The translations under genes and the position numbers were made by a program. Positions 26,660 to 35,783 of a DNA stretch of 64,000 nt are shown piece by piece. Numbering within the stretch: position 1 is the stretch's first letter; every line of letters starts with the position of its first letter. The notes below the pieces were generated by a model. That model did not search any database and had not been told where the DNA came from. It worked only from the letters and a program-made list of their open reading frames with translations. The DNA is from Xenophilus aerolatus (GTDB lineage Bacteria; Pseudomonadota; Gammaproteobacteria; Burkholderiales; Burkholderiaceae_C), in assembly GCA_029968055.1 (NCBI GenBank), contig JASCNX010000002.1, forward strand, positions 682,001-746,000, written 5' to 3'.

Positions 26660-27576
26660 TCGATCCCGAACTGGCCGCCGTCTTCGTCGGCTCGAGCATC
26701 CGCCTCGCCGCGCCGCTGCTGCTCGCAGCCACCGGCGAACTCGTGAGCGAGCGGGCCGGCGTGCTCAACATGAGCGTGGAGGGCCTCATGCTGGCCGGCG
26801 CCTTCGGCGGCGCCGCGGCCTCGTGGGCCACCGGCTCGCCGCTCGCGGGGCTGCTCTGCGGCGTGCTGTGCGTGCTCCCCATCGCCTGGCTGCAGGCCTT
26901 CCTCAGCATCACGCTGCGCGCCAACCAGATCGTGACCGGCATCGGCATCAACATCCTGGTGCTCGGTGCGACCACGCTGGGCTACCGGGCGCTGTTCGGC
27001 AGCCGCTCGCGTGCCGAGATTCCCGGCCTGGGCCAGTGCGCGCCGCCGGGCCTGTCGCAGATCCCGTACCTCGGCGAGCAGGTCTTCCGGCAGACCTGGC
27101 TGCTCTATGCCGCCGTGGTGCTGGTGCTGCTCGTGGGCTGGGTCATGCGCTCCACCGCACTCGGCCTGGCCCTCCATGCCGCCGGCACGGCGCCCCAGGC
27201 GGCCAGCCATTCGGGCCTGAAGGTCCGGCGCATCCGCTACGGTGCCGTGCTGTTCACCGGTTTCATGTCGGCCCTGGCAGGCTGCTTCCTGTCGATCGGC
27301 GACATCCACACCTTCACCGAGGGCATGACCAGCGGCGCCGGCTACCTCGCCATCGCCGCCGTGATCTTCGGCAACTGGCGCCTCGGCCGCACCGTGATGG
27401 CCTGCTGCCTCTTCGGTGCCGCGACGGCGCTGCAGTTCCAGCTGCCCGCCATGGGCCTGGAGGTGCCGAGCGCGCTGCTGATCGCGCTCCCCTATGTGCT
27501 TGCGCTGCTGGCGGTCGGTGGCCTGGTCGGCCGCCAGGTCGCGCCCGCGGCGCTGACCAAGCCCTTCACCGGCTGA
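26656..27576 (+). CDS. ABC importer permease 2 (BMP-type, NupQ-like)
   Basis: This 306-residue polytopic permease starts at an ATG that overlaps the stop of permease 1. Family motifs are AATGELVSERAGVLNMSVEGLMLAGAF, TLRANQIVTGIGINIL and GAGYLAIAAVIFGNW. It is the last gene of the importer operon. A 131-bp gap with no evident terminator separates it from the SDR gene. Confidence 0.9.
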   Translation: MIDPELAAVFVGSSIRLAAPLLLAATGELVSERAGVLNMSVEGLMLAGAFGGAAASWATGSPLAGLLCGVLCVLPIAWLQAFLSITLRANQIVTGIGINILVLGATTLGYRALFGSRSRAEIPGLGQCAPPGLSQIPYLGEQVFRQTWLLYAAVVLVLLVGWVMRSTALGLALHAAGTAPQAASHSGLKVRRIRYGAVLFTGFMSALAGCFLSIGDIHTFTEGMTSGAGYLAIAAVIFGNWRLGRTVMACCLFGAATALQFQLPAMGLEVPSALLIALPYVLALLAVGGLVGRQVAPAALTKPFTG

Positions 27577-27707
27577 CGGGGTCGGGCGCACGCGGCGCGC
27601 CGCCGAACGCGCGCCGACCGGGCCGGGGCACCGCACCGGCCTGCGTCGTGGAAGGGCATTGGCGGAGGCCGTTTGACACCGTGTCGTCCTTTTGCCCCAA
27701 TCGCCCC

Positions 27708-28508
27708 ATGGACCTCGAACTCGCAGGCAAGCACGTTCTCATCACCGGCGGCAGCAAGGGCATCGGCCTGGCCTGCGCGCGCGCCTTCCTGCAGGAGGGC
27801 GCACGCGTCAGCCTGGTGGCGCGCAACGCCGACACGCTGGCGCAGGCGGCGCTGGGCCTGGCGGATGCGCACGCCGACGCCGAGCGGCGCATCGCCACCT
27901 TCGCGGCCGACCTGAGCGACGCGCAGGCCACGCTGGCGCTGGCCGAGCGCATCGAGCAGGCGCACGGCCCGGTCGACGTGCTGGTCAACTCGGCCGGCGC
28001 CGCGCGGCGCACGCCGCCCGACCAGCTCGATGCGGCCAAGTGGCACGCGGCCATGGAGGCGAAGTACTTCACCTACGTCCACATCATGGACCCGCTGGTC
28101 AAGCGCATGGCCGCGCGCGGCGCGGGCGCCATCGTCAACGTGGTGGGCGCGGGCGGCAAGGTCGCCAGCCCCACGCACCTGGCCGGCGGCGCGGCCAACG
28201 CGGCGCTGATGTTGGCCAGCAGCGGCCTCGCCAACGCCTATGCGGCGCGCGGTGTGCGCGTGAACGTCGTCAATCCCGGCCCCGTGGCCACCGAGCGCCT
28301 GCACGAAGGCGCCAAGGCCGAGGCGCAGCTGCTGGGCATCTCCGCCGACGAAGCGCTGGCCCGCGCCAACCGGCAGCAGCCGCTGGGCCGCGTGGCCGAG
28401 CCGCGCGAGATCGCCGACGCGGTGCTGTTCCTCGCCTCGGCGCGCGCGAGCTACATCACCGGCGCCGTGATCGCGATGGACGGGGCGAAGGTGCCGACGG
28501 TCGTCTGA
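27708..28508 (+). CDS. SDR-fold protein lacking the catalytic Ser-Tyr-Lys residues
   Basis: The Rossmann fold is intact: LITGGSKGIG (residues 11-20), AADLS near 67-70 and VLVNSAGAA near 91-99. The catalytic positions are not. Aligning PTHLAGGAANAAL with the usual PxxxxYxxSKAAL places Gly160 where Tyr should be and Asn164 where Lys should be. Gly147 replaces the catalytic Ser in VNVVGAGG. A C-terminal YITGAVIAMDGAK is normal. The 266-residue protein may bind NAD(P) without classical dehydrogenase activity, or catalyse something else. The ATG at 27708 was chosen on homology of the N-terminus. Confidence 0.82.
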   Translation: MDLELAGKHVLITGGSKGIGLACARAFLQEGARVSLVARNADTLAQAALGLADAHADAERRIATFAADLSDAQATLALAERIEQAHGPVDVLVNSAGAARRTPPDQLDAAKWHAAMEAKYFTYVHIMDPLVKRMAARGAGAIVNVVGAGGKVASPTHLAGGAANAALMLASSGLANAYAARGVRVNVVNPGPVATERLHEGAKAEAQLLGISADEALARANRQQPLGRVAEPREIADAVLFLASARASYITGAVIAMDGAKVPTVV

Positions 28509-28577
28509 CGGGTGTGGCCATCGATCCGGTGGCTGCGGCGCCGGTAGAGGCGCGCTGCCGGCCGATGTTGCAAGCGC

Positions 28578-28895
28578 TCAGATCTTGAACGCGCGCCGCG
28601 ATGCCTCGGACACCAGGTCCAGGTACTCGGGGTGGCGGCGCAGGTAGCCGGCGATGAACTGGCACACGGGGATCACCTGCTGGCCTTCGGCACGCGCCGC
28701 GTCGAGCACGTGGCGCGCGATGGCCGAGCCCACGCCCTGGCCCTCGAAGGCCGGGATGACCTCGGTGTGCGAGAACAGGATGCCGTTGGCCAGCGGGCTG
28801 TACTCGACGTAGGCCGCGAGCTGCTCGCCCTGCCAGGCCTCGAAGCGGTTGCGTTCGGTGTCGCGGGCGAAGCGCAGTTCGGGGGCGGTGCTCAT
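28578..28895 (-). CDS. Small GNAT acetyltransferase of the COG2388 (YjdJ-like) type
   Basis: This is a 105-residue minimal GNAT. It opens with a beta sheet (LAAYVEYSPLANGILFSHTEV), then the acyl-CoA site GQGVGSAIARHVLDAARAEG, and ends with a conserved CQFIAGYLRRHPEY, which carries the family Cys. Members are single-domain proteins without a defined acceptor. It is the last of a run of co-oriented genes, 30 bp after the NTF2-like gene. Confidence 0.85.
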   Translation of the reverse strand: MSTAPELRFARDTERNRFEAWQGEQLAAYVEYSPLANGILFSHTEVIPAFEGQGVGSAIARHVLDAARAEGQQVIPVCQFIAGYLRRHPEYLDLVSEASRRAFKI

Positions 28896-28925
28896 GCGGG
28901 AGTCCTCGGGTCGGTTCGTGACGTC

Positions 28926-29417
28926 TCAGGCGTTCTGTTGCATCCAGCGCGCGAGGTTGGCCGCCGCGGTCGTGCGCACCTTGTGCCGCAGCATCGGCGT
29001 CCAGCCCAGCAGCAGGCCGGGCGTGCCCAGCGCCTGGCGCGACCAGGCCCAGAAGTCGAAGCGGTCGCGGTGCGTGGCGATCAGGCCGTCGGGGGTGAAG
29101 GTGAAGGCGGCATCGATGTGGTTGTCGACGATGCGGCCGGTGGTGCTGAAGCGGTAGTGCGCATCCCAGTGCGCGCTGCCGCGGGTGGCGTCGGCCTGCA
29201 CGTCGCGGTACGTGAGCTTCCACACGTCGGCGCCCTTCTCGCGCGTGGCGCCGCACAGCATCTTCCACATGCTGCCGACCTCGCGCCGGCCGCGCAGCGA
29301 GAAGGCCTCGTCGTCGAACGTGGCGTCCTCGGCGTAGCAGGCGGCCATGGTGTCGCCGTCGAGTGCGGCAAAGGCGTCGTAGAAGCGACGGATGGTCGGG
29401 GTGTTGTCTGCGGGCAT
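28926..29417 (-). CDS. SnoaL/NTF2-like protein
   Basis: The protein is 163 residues from an ATG with a strong AGGAGG upstream. The cone-shaped NTF2 fold is suggested by TIRRFYDAFAALDGDTMAACYAEDATFDDEAF at the N-terminus and the strand-rich AHWDAHYRFSTTGRIVDNHIDAAFTF later. The family includes isomerases, cyclases and non-catalytic binding proteins, and no catalytic signature stands out here. The last 40 residues (RQALGTPGLLLGWTPML onward) are a helical tail seen in many proteobacterial members. Confidence 0.75.
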   Translation of the reverse strand: MPADNTPTIRRFYDAFAALDGDTMAACYAEDATFDDEAFSLRGRREVGSMWKMLCGATREKGADVWKLTYRDVQADATRGSAHWDAHYRFSTTGRIVDNHIDAAFTFTPDGLIATHRDRFDFWAWSRQALGTPGLLLGWTPMLRHKVRTTAAANLARWMQQNA

Positions 29418-29460
29418 GGGGCCTCCTCCTTGGGGCGCGATGATAGTCCGCAGCCCCGCT

Positions 29461-29961
29461 TCAGCGCGGCGCCTGCAGCCGCATGACCAGCGTCTGCAGC
29501 GCATGCTGCACGGTGGCCAGGCGCACCGTGCGGCGGTCGCCGTCGAAGCGGCGGCGTTCGGTGTGCGCCACGCCATCGACCGACCAGCCGAACCACACCG
29601 TGCCCACCGGCTTGTCGGGCGAGCCGCCGGTGGGCCCGGCCACGCCGGTGACGGCCACCGCCACGTTCGCCCGCGAACGCGCGATCGCGCCCTCGGCCAT
29701 GGCACGCGCGACGGGCTCGCTCACCGCGCCGTGGGCGGCGATCAGCGCCGCATCCACACCCAGCGATTCGGCCTTGGCCTCGTTCGAGTAGGTGACGAAG
29801 CCGCGCTCGAACCAGGCGCTGGAGCCGGCCAGCTCGGTGCAGGCCCCGGCGATCAGGCCGCCGGTGCAGCTCTCGGCCGTGGCCAGTAGCCGGCGCTGCG
29901 CGATCAGCAGCGCCGCGAGCTGCGCCACCAGGGCGGGGATGTCGAAATCGTCGTCGTTCAT
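29461..29961 (-). CDS. pncC: CinA C-terminal domain protein, nicotinamide-nucleotide amidohydrolase
   Basis: PncC deamidates NMN to nicotinate mononucleotide in the pyridine nucleotide cycle. This is the stand-alone C-terminal form of CinA at 166 residues. Motifs are TAESCTGGLIAGACTELAGSS, the GFVTYSNEAKAESLGV segment and VAVTGVAGPTGGSPDKPVGTVWFG. The ATG at 29961 lies 5 bp after the pgpA stop, so the two are co-transcribed. Confidence 0.92.
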   Translation of the reverse strand: MNDDDFDIPALVAQLAALLIAQRRLLATAESCTGGLIAGACTELAGSSAWFERGFVTYSNEAKAESLGVDAALIAAHGAVSEPVARAMAEGAIARSRANVAVAVTGVAGPTGGSPDKPVGTVWFGWSVDGVAHTERRRFDGDRRTVRLATVQHALQTLVMRLQAPR

Positions 29962-29966
29962 GGGCG

Positions 29967-30539
29967 TCACCAGGCGCGCAACAGCGCCATCACCAGCAGC
30001 GTGCAGAAGGCGGCCACCAGGTCGTCGAAGACGATGCCGAAGCCGGCCCGGGGCCAGTTCGGCGTCGTGCCCGGCGCCGGCTTGCAGAGCGCGTCGGCCC
30101 AGCCCACCGGGCCGGGCTTGGCCGCGTCGAACACGCGGAACAGCACGAAGGCGACGAACTGCAGCCACAGGCCCGCGGGCGTGACCAGCCACAGCACGAT
30201 CCAGAAGGCGACCACTTCGTCCCACACCACTGCCCCGGGGTCGGCCACGCCCAGGTCGCGTGCGGCGCGCGTGCAGGCCCACCAGCCGACCGGCAGCGAC
30301 ACCAGGATCACCCAGCCGATGGCGGATTCCGGCAGCCAGCGCTGGAGCACCAGGAAGGCCACCCACGCCCACAGCGTGCCCGCGGTGCCGGGCGCGATGC
30401 GCGACAGCCCCGAGCCGAAGCCCAGCGCGATGGCATGCGCGGGGTGCGACCAGCAGAAGCGCCAGTCGGGCCGTCGCGGCGCGCCGCTCGGCAAGGAGGA
30501 GGAAGAAGGGGGCGGCGCAGTCGGCGCGGGGTCGGTCAT
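29967..30539 (-). CDS. pgpA: Phosphatidylglycerophosphatase A
   Basis: PgpA removes phosphate from phosphatidylglycerol phosphate at the inner membrane. The 190-residue form starting at ATG 30539 (MTDPAPTAPP) is preferred; an upstream in-frame start would add 20 residues without support. Conserved parts are GFGSGLSRIAPGTAGT, VVWDEVVAFWIVL (catalytic acidic pair), FRVFDAAKPGPVGWAD and GFGIVFDDLVAA. Four hydrophobic segments are visible. It follows thiL, a pairing typical of proteobacteria. Confidence 0.93.
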   Translation of the reverse strand: MTDPAPTAPPPSSSSLPSGAPRRPDWRFCWSHPAHAIALGFGSGLSRIAPGTAGTLWAWVAFLVLQRWLPESAIGWVILVSLPVGWWACTRAARDLGVADPGAVVWDEVVAFWIVLWLVTPAGLWLQFVAFVLFRVFDAAKPGPVGWADALCKPAPGTTPNWPRAGFGIVFDDLVAAFCTLLVMALLRAW

Positions 30540-30650
30540 GCGGGAGAGGGAAGGGAGAGCATCGCGTGCAGGCAAAGAAGGCATCGCAGGGCGACGCACC
30601 GTGGCGAGATGGTATCGGCTCCGTCGCGCTGCGGCGGCCCGCCGGCGTCG

Positions 30651-31634
30651 TCAGCCGAAGTGGTCGAAGCTGGTGAAGCGCTGGTCCACCGGGCGCCCCG
30701 TGCCGTCGACGATGCGCAGCCCCGGTTCGGCCTCGATGCGGCCGATGCGGGCCACGGGGGTGGCGCTGGCACGGCCGGCGGCCTCGACCGCGTCGCGCCG
30801 GTCCGCGGGTGCGGTGAAGGCCAGCTCGTAGTCGTCGCCGCCCGCCAGCGCCAGGGTGCGCCAGGTCTGCAGGTCGAGCAGGGGCGCCGCGCCCGCGTCG
30901 CCGGCACGCGCGGCGATCCGGTCCGTCGCGGCATCCGCGTCCAGCGTGGCGCCGACCGCGCTGGCGCGCAGGATGTGGCCCAGGTCGCCCGCCAGCCCGT
31001 CGCTGATGTCCACTGCGCTGGTCGCCACGCCGCGCAGCGCCTGGCCCAGCGCGACCCGCGGCGTCGGCTGCTCCATGCGCGCCCGCGCTGCCGCAAAAAG
31101 CTCGGCCGGCAGGTCGAGCGTGCCTCGGAAGATCTCCAGCGCCAGCCGCGCATCGCCGATCGTCCCGCTGACCCACAGGTCGTCGCCCGGCCGGGCGCCA
31201 GAGCGCAGCAGGGCCGCGCCGGCCGGCACCTCGCCGAAGACGGTGATGCAGATATTGAGCGGCCCACGGGTCGTGTCCCCGCCCGCCACCTGGCAGCCGT
31301 GCGTGTCGGCCAGCGCGAACAGGCCGCGCGCGAAGCCGGCCAGCCAGGCCTCGTCGACCGCGGGCAGCGACAGCGCGAGCGTGAAGGCCAGCGGCTTCGC
31401 GCCCGCGGCCGCGAGGTCGCTCAGGTTGACCGCCAGCGCCTTGTGGCCAAGCCGCGCCGGGTCGACGGTCGAGAGGAAGTGCCGCCCCTCGACCAGCATG
31501 TCGGTCGACACGGCCAGCTGCATGCCCGGCGCCGGCGCCAGCAGCGCGCAGTCGTCGCCCACGCCCAGCGCCAGGCCCGTGCCGGGGCGCGCAGGGCGTG
31601 CGAAGTAATGTGCGATGAGGTCGAATTCACCCAT
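30651..31634 (-). CDS. thiL: Thiamine-monophosphate kinase
   Basis: ThiL phosphorylates thiamine monophosphate to the active diphosphate cofactor. The 327-residue protein has the PurM-like fold with MGEFDLIAHYF, GVGDDCALLAP, VSTDMLVEGRHF and NLSDLAAAGAKPL metal/ATP sites, plus GGDTTRGPLNI and SDGLAGDLGHI. It lies 19 bp after the YbdK-type ligase gene and 111 bp before pgpA. Confidence 0.95.
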   Translation of the reverse strand: MGEFDLIAHYFARPARPGTGLALGVGDDCALLAPAPGMQLAVSTDMLVEGRHFLSTVDPARLGHKALAVNLSDLAAAGAKPLAFTLALSLPAVDEAWLAGFARGLFALADTHGCQVAGGDTTRGPLNICITVFGEVPAGAALLRSGARPGDDLWVSGTIGDARLALEIFRGTLDLPAELFAAARARMEQPTPRVALGQALRGVATSAVDISDGLAGDLGHILRASAVGATLDADAATDRIAARAGDAGAAPLLDLQTWRTLALAGGDDYELAFTAPADRRDAVEAAGRASATPVARIGRIEAEPGLRIVDGTGRPVDQRFTSFDHFG

Positions 31635-31653
31635 GGTGCGTGTCCACGGCTTC

Positions 31654-32874
31654 TCAAGGCGCGGGCGTGCGAAAGCGCAACGCCCCCTGCCGCACCACCT
31701 CGGCCAGCAGCTTCTCGCGCCCCTGGCGCTCGCGCAGCCAGCGGGCGTCGTTCTGGCTGGCCTCGACGTCGGTGCGCAGCCGCGCGAAGGCGCGGGTGGC
31801 GTCGAGCGTGGCGGCGTGCGATTCGAGCTGGGTCATGGTGCGCAGGATGTGCTCGCGCAGCGGCAGGTGGTCGCCGGTGGCCGGGTCGACATACACCGCG
31901 TCGAGCCCGAAGCGGCAGGCCTGGAAGCGGTTGTAGGTGTAGACGAGGTAGTCGTCCTCGCTGGGCACGAAGGGCTGCTCCTGGAGGAACCACGAGGCCA
32001 GCGACTGCACGTAGCCGGCCAGCGCGGCGGCGCGCTCCACGGTGAGCGGCGTGTCGAACACGCGGATCTCGATGGTGCCGTACTCGGGCTTGGGCCGGAT
32101 GTCCCAGTAGAAGTCCTTCATGCTCTTGACGACGCCGGTGCGCGTCATGCGGCCGAAGTAGTTCTCGAACTCCTTCCAGCTCAGGGTGAAGGGCGCGCGG
32201 CCCGAGAGCGGGAAGGCGAACACCGAGTTCAGCCGCGCCGAGTCGAAGGCCGTGTCCTGTCCCTGCACGAAGGGCGACGAGGCCGACAGCGCGATGAAGT
32301 GCGGGATGTAGCGGCTCATGCGGTGCAGCATGAGCAGCGCCGAGTCGGCGTCGGGGCAGCCCACGTGCACGTGCTGGCCGAAGATGGTGAACTGCTTGCT
32401 CAGGTAGCCGTACAGCTCCGACAGTTCGCGAAAGCGCGGCTTGTCGTAGATGCGCCGCTCGTGCCACTGCTGGAAGGCGTGCGTGCCGCCGCCGACGATG
32501 GCGATGTTCAGCTTGTCGGCCGTCTTGACCAGCGCGTCGCGGATCGGCGAGAGCTGCGCCAGCACCTCCTCGGCCGAATGGCAGACGTCGGTCGAGATCT
32601 CGATCATGCTCGAGGTCATCTCGGGCACCACGCTGCCGGGCAGGTCGAAGGCGGCCATGCCGCGCAGCATGTCCTCGGCGTAGGGCGCGAGGTCGTAGTC
32701 GTGCGTGTTCACGAGCTGCAGTTCCAGCTCGACGCCCAGCGACAGCGCCTTGGAGCTGCTGAAGGGCTCCAGCGGCACCATGCGGCTGTCGGCCTGGCTC
32801 TTGAGCGCGGGCGCGACCAGTGTCGGCGGCACCGGGGCCGACGAGAACGGCGAGGACGGCGGCGGCGTGCTCAT
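31654..32874 (-). CDS. ybdK: YbdK-family carboxylate-amine ligase (GCS2)
   Basis: YbdK proteins are glutamate-cysteine ligase family 2 enzymes with weak glutamate-cysteine ligase activity. The 406-residue protein has a disordered Ser/Pro N-terminus, then [40 protein letters not shown] and [12 protein letters not shown], all family active-site segments. Its ATG overlaps the stop of the antiporter gene by 4 bp. Because Kef-type antiporters are gated by glutathione adducts, the physical link suggests that a glutathione-like product and ion efflux are coordinated (inference). Confidence 0.9.
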   Translation of the reverse strand: MSTPPPSSPFSSAPVPPTLVAPALKSQADSRMVPLEPFSSSKALSLGVELELQLVNTHDYDLAPYAEDMLRGMAAFDLPGSVVPEMTSSMIEISTDVCHSAEEVLAQLSPIRDALVKTADKLNIAIVGGGTHAFQQWHERRIYDKPRFRELSELYGYLSKQFTIFGQHVHVGCPDADSALLMLHRMSRYIPHFIALSASSPFVQGQDTAFDSARLNSVFAFPLSGRAPFTLSWKEFENYFGRMTRTGVVKSMKDFYWDIRPKPEYGTIEIRVFDTPLTVERAAALAGYVQSLASWFLQEQPFVPSEDDYLVYTYNRFQACRFGLDAVYVDPATGDHLPLREHILRTMTQLESHAATLDATRAFARLRTDVEASQNDARWLRERQGREKLLAEVVRQGALRFRTPAP

Positions 32875-34136
32875 CGCTGTGTGTCCTCCAGGGCCGCGAA
32901 GGCCTCGGGCCGCCAGGCGCGCGAGCTCTCGCCGGCGCCGTAGATCGCCACCGTGGCCAGCACCGCGCCGACGACCTCCATCACCAGGATGGCAGGCAGT
33001 GCGACCTGGGTGATCATGTGGCCCAGCAGCGGCGAGGCCGTGACGAAGGTCGACGCGATCAGCAGCGCGATCGAGGACAGCGGTGACATCGCGCAGCCCA
33101 TCCAGATCGCCTGCCGCCAGCTGGCACCGCTGCCGGGGTTGGCGATCGCCACGCCGGCGATCTTGGCGAAGGTGCGCACGCCGATCAGCGCCAGCACCGT
33201 GGTGGCCACGGGCAGGCTCCATTCGGCCTGCGCCGCCACCATCGACACCAGCACGAACATCAGCATCGTCACCAGCGACGAGGCCGTGCCCAGCTGCCGC
33301 GGCCACACCCACGGGCGCGGGTTGAGCAGCTTGAGCAGCACGCCGCCGATCAGCGCCGCCAGCGGCGCCGCGCCGCCGAAGAAGGTCGACACGGCCGCGC
33401 CGGCCGCGATGATCGCCAGCAGCAGGATGGAGGTGTTCTCGCTCGTGGGGCTCATCACGCGCAGGGCCGAGCGCAGCGCCAGCGCCATCAGTGCGCCGAC
33501 GACGAAGGACAGGCCGACCACGACCATGACCGGGTACGCCTTCTGGAACAGGCCCAGCGGCGCGCGTTCGATGAGCCCGGCCTGCGCGTAGCCCAGCATC
33601 AGCGCATAGAAGGTGTTGAGCGTGGCCAGCGTCATCGCGCGTTCGGTCACGGGGCCCGAGGCGCGGGTGTCGATGGCCACGCGCGACAGCACGGCCGGCG
33701 AGGCGGCCACCGCGATCAGCGCCAGCGGCACGGCGACCGGGTCGGGCACGTCCAGCCAGTGCAGGGTCCAGAAGACGGCGAAGTAGGTCAGCGTGGACTC
33801 GACCAGCGACTGCGCCAGCACCATCGGGTTGTGGCGGAACCAGCCCAGCGGCAGCCGGCCGCCGGCCTCGAAGAGCACGATGGCCACGCCCAGTTCGAGC
33901 AGGAACAGCGCCGTGCCCTGCAGCGGCCACACGGCCCCCTCGAAGCCGGCGAGGCCGACGACGGTGCCGACCAGCGAATAACCCACCACCTTGGGCAGGC
34001 CCATGTAGCGCTGGACCAGGTGGCCCACCGCGGCGGCGGCCGCGACCAGCAGCGCCCACCACACGGTGGGCAATCCGGCCGAGGGACGGATCCATTCGGA
34101 CCAGAAGCCCAGCAGATTGGAAGAGAGGAAGGACAT
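32871..34136 (-). CDS. Cation:proton antiporter (CPA2/Kef-type) without RCK domain
   Basis: The 421-residue protein is nearly all membrane-embedded, with about 12 segments. Family marks include [36 protein letters not shown] and [19 protein letters not shown]. The cytoplasmic NAD-binding (RCK/KTN) domain of KefB/KefC is absent, so it resembles the short CPA2 antiporters. The ATG at 34136 follows GAGAGGAAGG. It is first in a run of co-oriented genes through thiL and pgpA. The transported cation is not evident. Confidence 0.85.
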   Translation of the reverse strand: MSFLSSNLLGFWSEWIRPSAGLPTVWWALLVAAAAAVGHLVQRYMGLPKVVGYSLVGTVVGLAGFEGAVWPLQGTALFLLELGVAIVLFEAGGRLPLGWFRHNPMVLAQSLVESTLTYFAVFWTLHWLDVPDPVAVPLALIAVAASPAVLSRVAIDTRASGPVTERAMTLATLNTFYALMLGYAQAGLIERAPLGLFQKAYPVMVVVGLSFVVGALMALALRSALRVMSPTSENTSILLLAIIAAGAAVSTFFGGAAPLAALIGGVLLKLLNPRPWVWPRQLGTASSLVTMLMFVLVSMVAAQAEWSLPVATTVLALIGVRTFAKIAGVAIANPGSGASWRQAIWMGCAMSPLSSIALLIASTFVTASPLLGHMITQVALPAILVMEVVGAVLATVAIYGAGESSRAWRPEAFAALEDTQR

Positions 34137-34215
34137 CGATGGACAGGCGTGAATCTTGGCGAGGCGGCGTGCGCAACGCCGGGAAGAACGACAGGGCGGC
34201 GGGCTGCGCCGCGGG

Positions 34216-34620
34216 TCAGTGCAGCACGCGCGAGGCGCCGGCGAGCGGGCCGGTGCCCGCATCGGCCTCGAGCGCGAACATCGGGATCGGCACGTCGAAG
34301 CGCTCGCCGGTCTCGCTCACCACGAAGTAGCTGCCGTGCATGGTGCCGCTGGGCGCGTGCAGGCGGCAGCCGCTGGTGTAGCGGAAGGACTCGCCGGGTG
34401 CGAGCAGCGGCTGCTGCCCGATCACCCCCAGGCCCTTGACCTCCTGCGCGTGGCCCGATTCGTCGTGGATCAGCCAGTGCCGGGCGATCAGCTGGATCGC
34501 GACCTCGGCCACGTTGGTGACGGTGATCGTGTAGGCGAAGGTGTAGATCTTCTCCGAAGGAGAGGACTGGTCCGCCAGGTACTGCGGCGCCACTTCGACG
34601 GTCATCGGCGGGTTGGACAT
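34216..34620 (-). CDS. apaG: ApaG (Co2+/Mg2+ efflux-associated protein)
   Basis: ApaG is a 134-residue immunoglobulin-like beta protein linked genetically to divalent metal resistance. It shows YTFAYTITVTNVAEVAIQLIARHWLI, VKGLGVIGQQPLLAPGESFRYTSG and GTMHGSYFVV, all diagnostic. It is divergent from rpe across 63 bp rather than beside apaH/ksgA as in E. coli. Confidence 0.95.
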   Translation of the reverse strand: MSNPPMTVEVAPQYLADQSSPSEKIYTFAYTITVTNVAEVAIQLIARHWLIHDESGHAQEVKGLGVIGQQPLLAPGESFRYTSGCRLHAPSGTMHGSYFVVSETGERFDVPIPMFALEADAGTGPLAGASRVLH

Positions 34621-34683
34621 CCTGCGATCTTAGTGGCGTGACATTGTTCCGCGCCACCGCGGCCCTGCTGCGAAAATGCCGGG

Positions 34684-35379
34684 ATGACCCCGAGCCCCAC
34701 TTTCCGCATCGCGCCCTCCATCCTCTCGGCCGACTTCGCACGCCTGGGCGCCGAGGTGAGCGACGTGATCGCCGCCGGCGCCGACTGGATCCACTTCGAC
34801 GTCATGGACAACCATTACGTGCCGAACCTCACCTTCGGCCCGATGGTGTGCGAGGCGCTCAAGCCGCACGCGAAGAAGGCCGACGGCACGCCGGTGCCGG
34901 TCGACGTTCACCTCATGATTGAACCTGTCGATGCCCTGGCCGCGGCCTTCGCCAAGGCGGGGGCCGACTACATCAGCTTCCACCCCGACGCATCGCCGCA
35001 CACGCACCGCAGCGTGCAGGCCATCCATGCCGCGGGCTGCAAGGCCGGGCTGGTGTTCAACCCGGCGCGCGGGCTGGAGATCCTGGACTGGATGATCGAC
35101 GAGATCGACCTCATCCTCATCATGAGCGTGAACCCGGGCTTCGGCGGCCAGAGCTTCATCGACTCGGCGCTGCGCAAAATCGAGCAGGCGCGCAAGCGCA
35201 TCGACGCCAGCGGCCGCGACATCCGGCTCGAGGTGGATGGCGGCATCAAGACCGACAACATCGCGCGCGTCGCCTCGGCTGGGGCCGACACCTTCGTCGC
35301 CGGCAGCGCGATCTTCAACGCGCCGGACTATGCGGGCGTGATCGGCGCCATGCGCGAGCAACTGGCCGCGCCGCGCTGA
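34684..35379 (+). CDS. rpe: Ribulose-phosphate 3-epimerase
   Basis: Rpe interconverts ribulose 5-phosphate and xylulose 5-phosphate in the pentose phosphate and Calvin cycles. The 231-residue TIM barrel has [32 protein letters not shown] (metal His/Asp), [25 protein letters not shown], and the phosphate-binding EVDGGIK and AGSAIF. It is slightly longer than the E. coli enzyme because of a KADGTPVP insertion. It is convergent with a small hydrophilic ORF. Confidence 0.97.
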   Translation: MTPSPTFRIAPSILSADFARLGAEVSDVIAAGADWIHFDVMDNHYVPNLTFGPMVCEALKPHAKKADGTPVPVDVHLMIEPVDALAAAFAKAGADYISFHPDASPHTHRSVQAIHAAGCKAGLVFNPARGLEILDWMIDEIDLILIMSVNPGFGGQSFIDSALRKIEQARKRIDASGRDIRLEVDGGIKTDNIARVASAGADTFVAGSAIFNAPDYAGVIGAMREQLAAPR

Positions 35380-35397
35380 GCGGCGGGCCGCCCGGCC

Positions 35398-35655
35398 TCA
35401 GCGCTTGAGCTTCTCGTAGGTGCGCTCCGTCACCGGGCCGCGGTCGGTGTCGACCGCGCCGCGTTCGACGTCGTCATGGGCGCGCCGGCCCACCTCGGGC
35501 GGGCGGCCGTCCTTCGTGGACTGGCTGTCGGCGGACTGATCGCGCTCGTGCGGCAGGCGCGGCGCCGATTCGCCGCCCTGCTCGACCTTGGTCTGCCCGC
35601 CCTCGGCGTCGCGCAAGGGATCGTCGGGCTTGGGGCTGGCGGGTGAATTAGGCAT
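35398..35655 (-). CDS. Small hydrophilic protein of unknown function
   Basis: This is an 85-residue protein with no hydrophobic segment, rich in Asp, Glu, Arg, Pro and Ser and probably disordered (for example KPDDPLRDAEGG, RDQSADSQST). A GGAGA ribosome site eight bases before the ATG at 35655 supports translation. I do not recognise a domain. The composition resembles small stress-related hydrophilic proteins, but no motif confirms that. Confidence 0.6.
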   Translation of the reverse strand: MPNSPASPKPDDPLRDAEGGQTKVEQGGESAPRLPHERDQSADSQSTKDGRPPEVGRRAHDDVERGAVDTDRGPVTERTYEKLKR

Positions 35656-35783
35656 GACAGGTCTCCTTCGACGCGTGACCACCATGGTGGCGCGCACACC
35701 GGCCGGCCCCGGTAGGACAGGCCGTGCGCCGGGCGTAGGCCACCGGTGGCCGGCGCCGGGGCGGGCCGGACCATAATCCTTTC

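Noticed and set aside
27673-27701. TTGACA upstream of the SDR gene as a promoter
   Set aside because: The hexamer at the correct spacing is CCCAAT, a poor -10, so the call would be weak.
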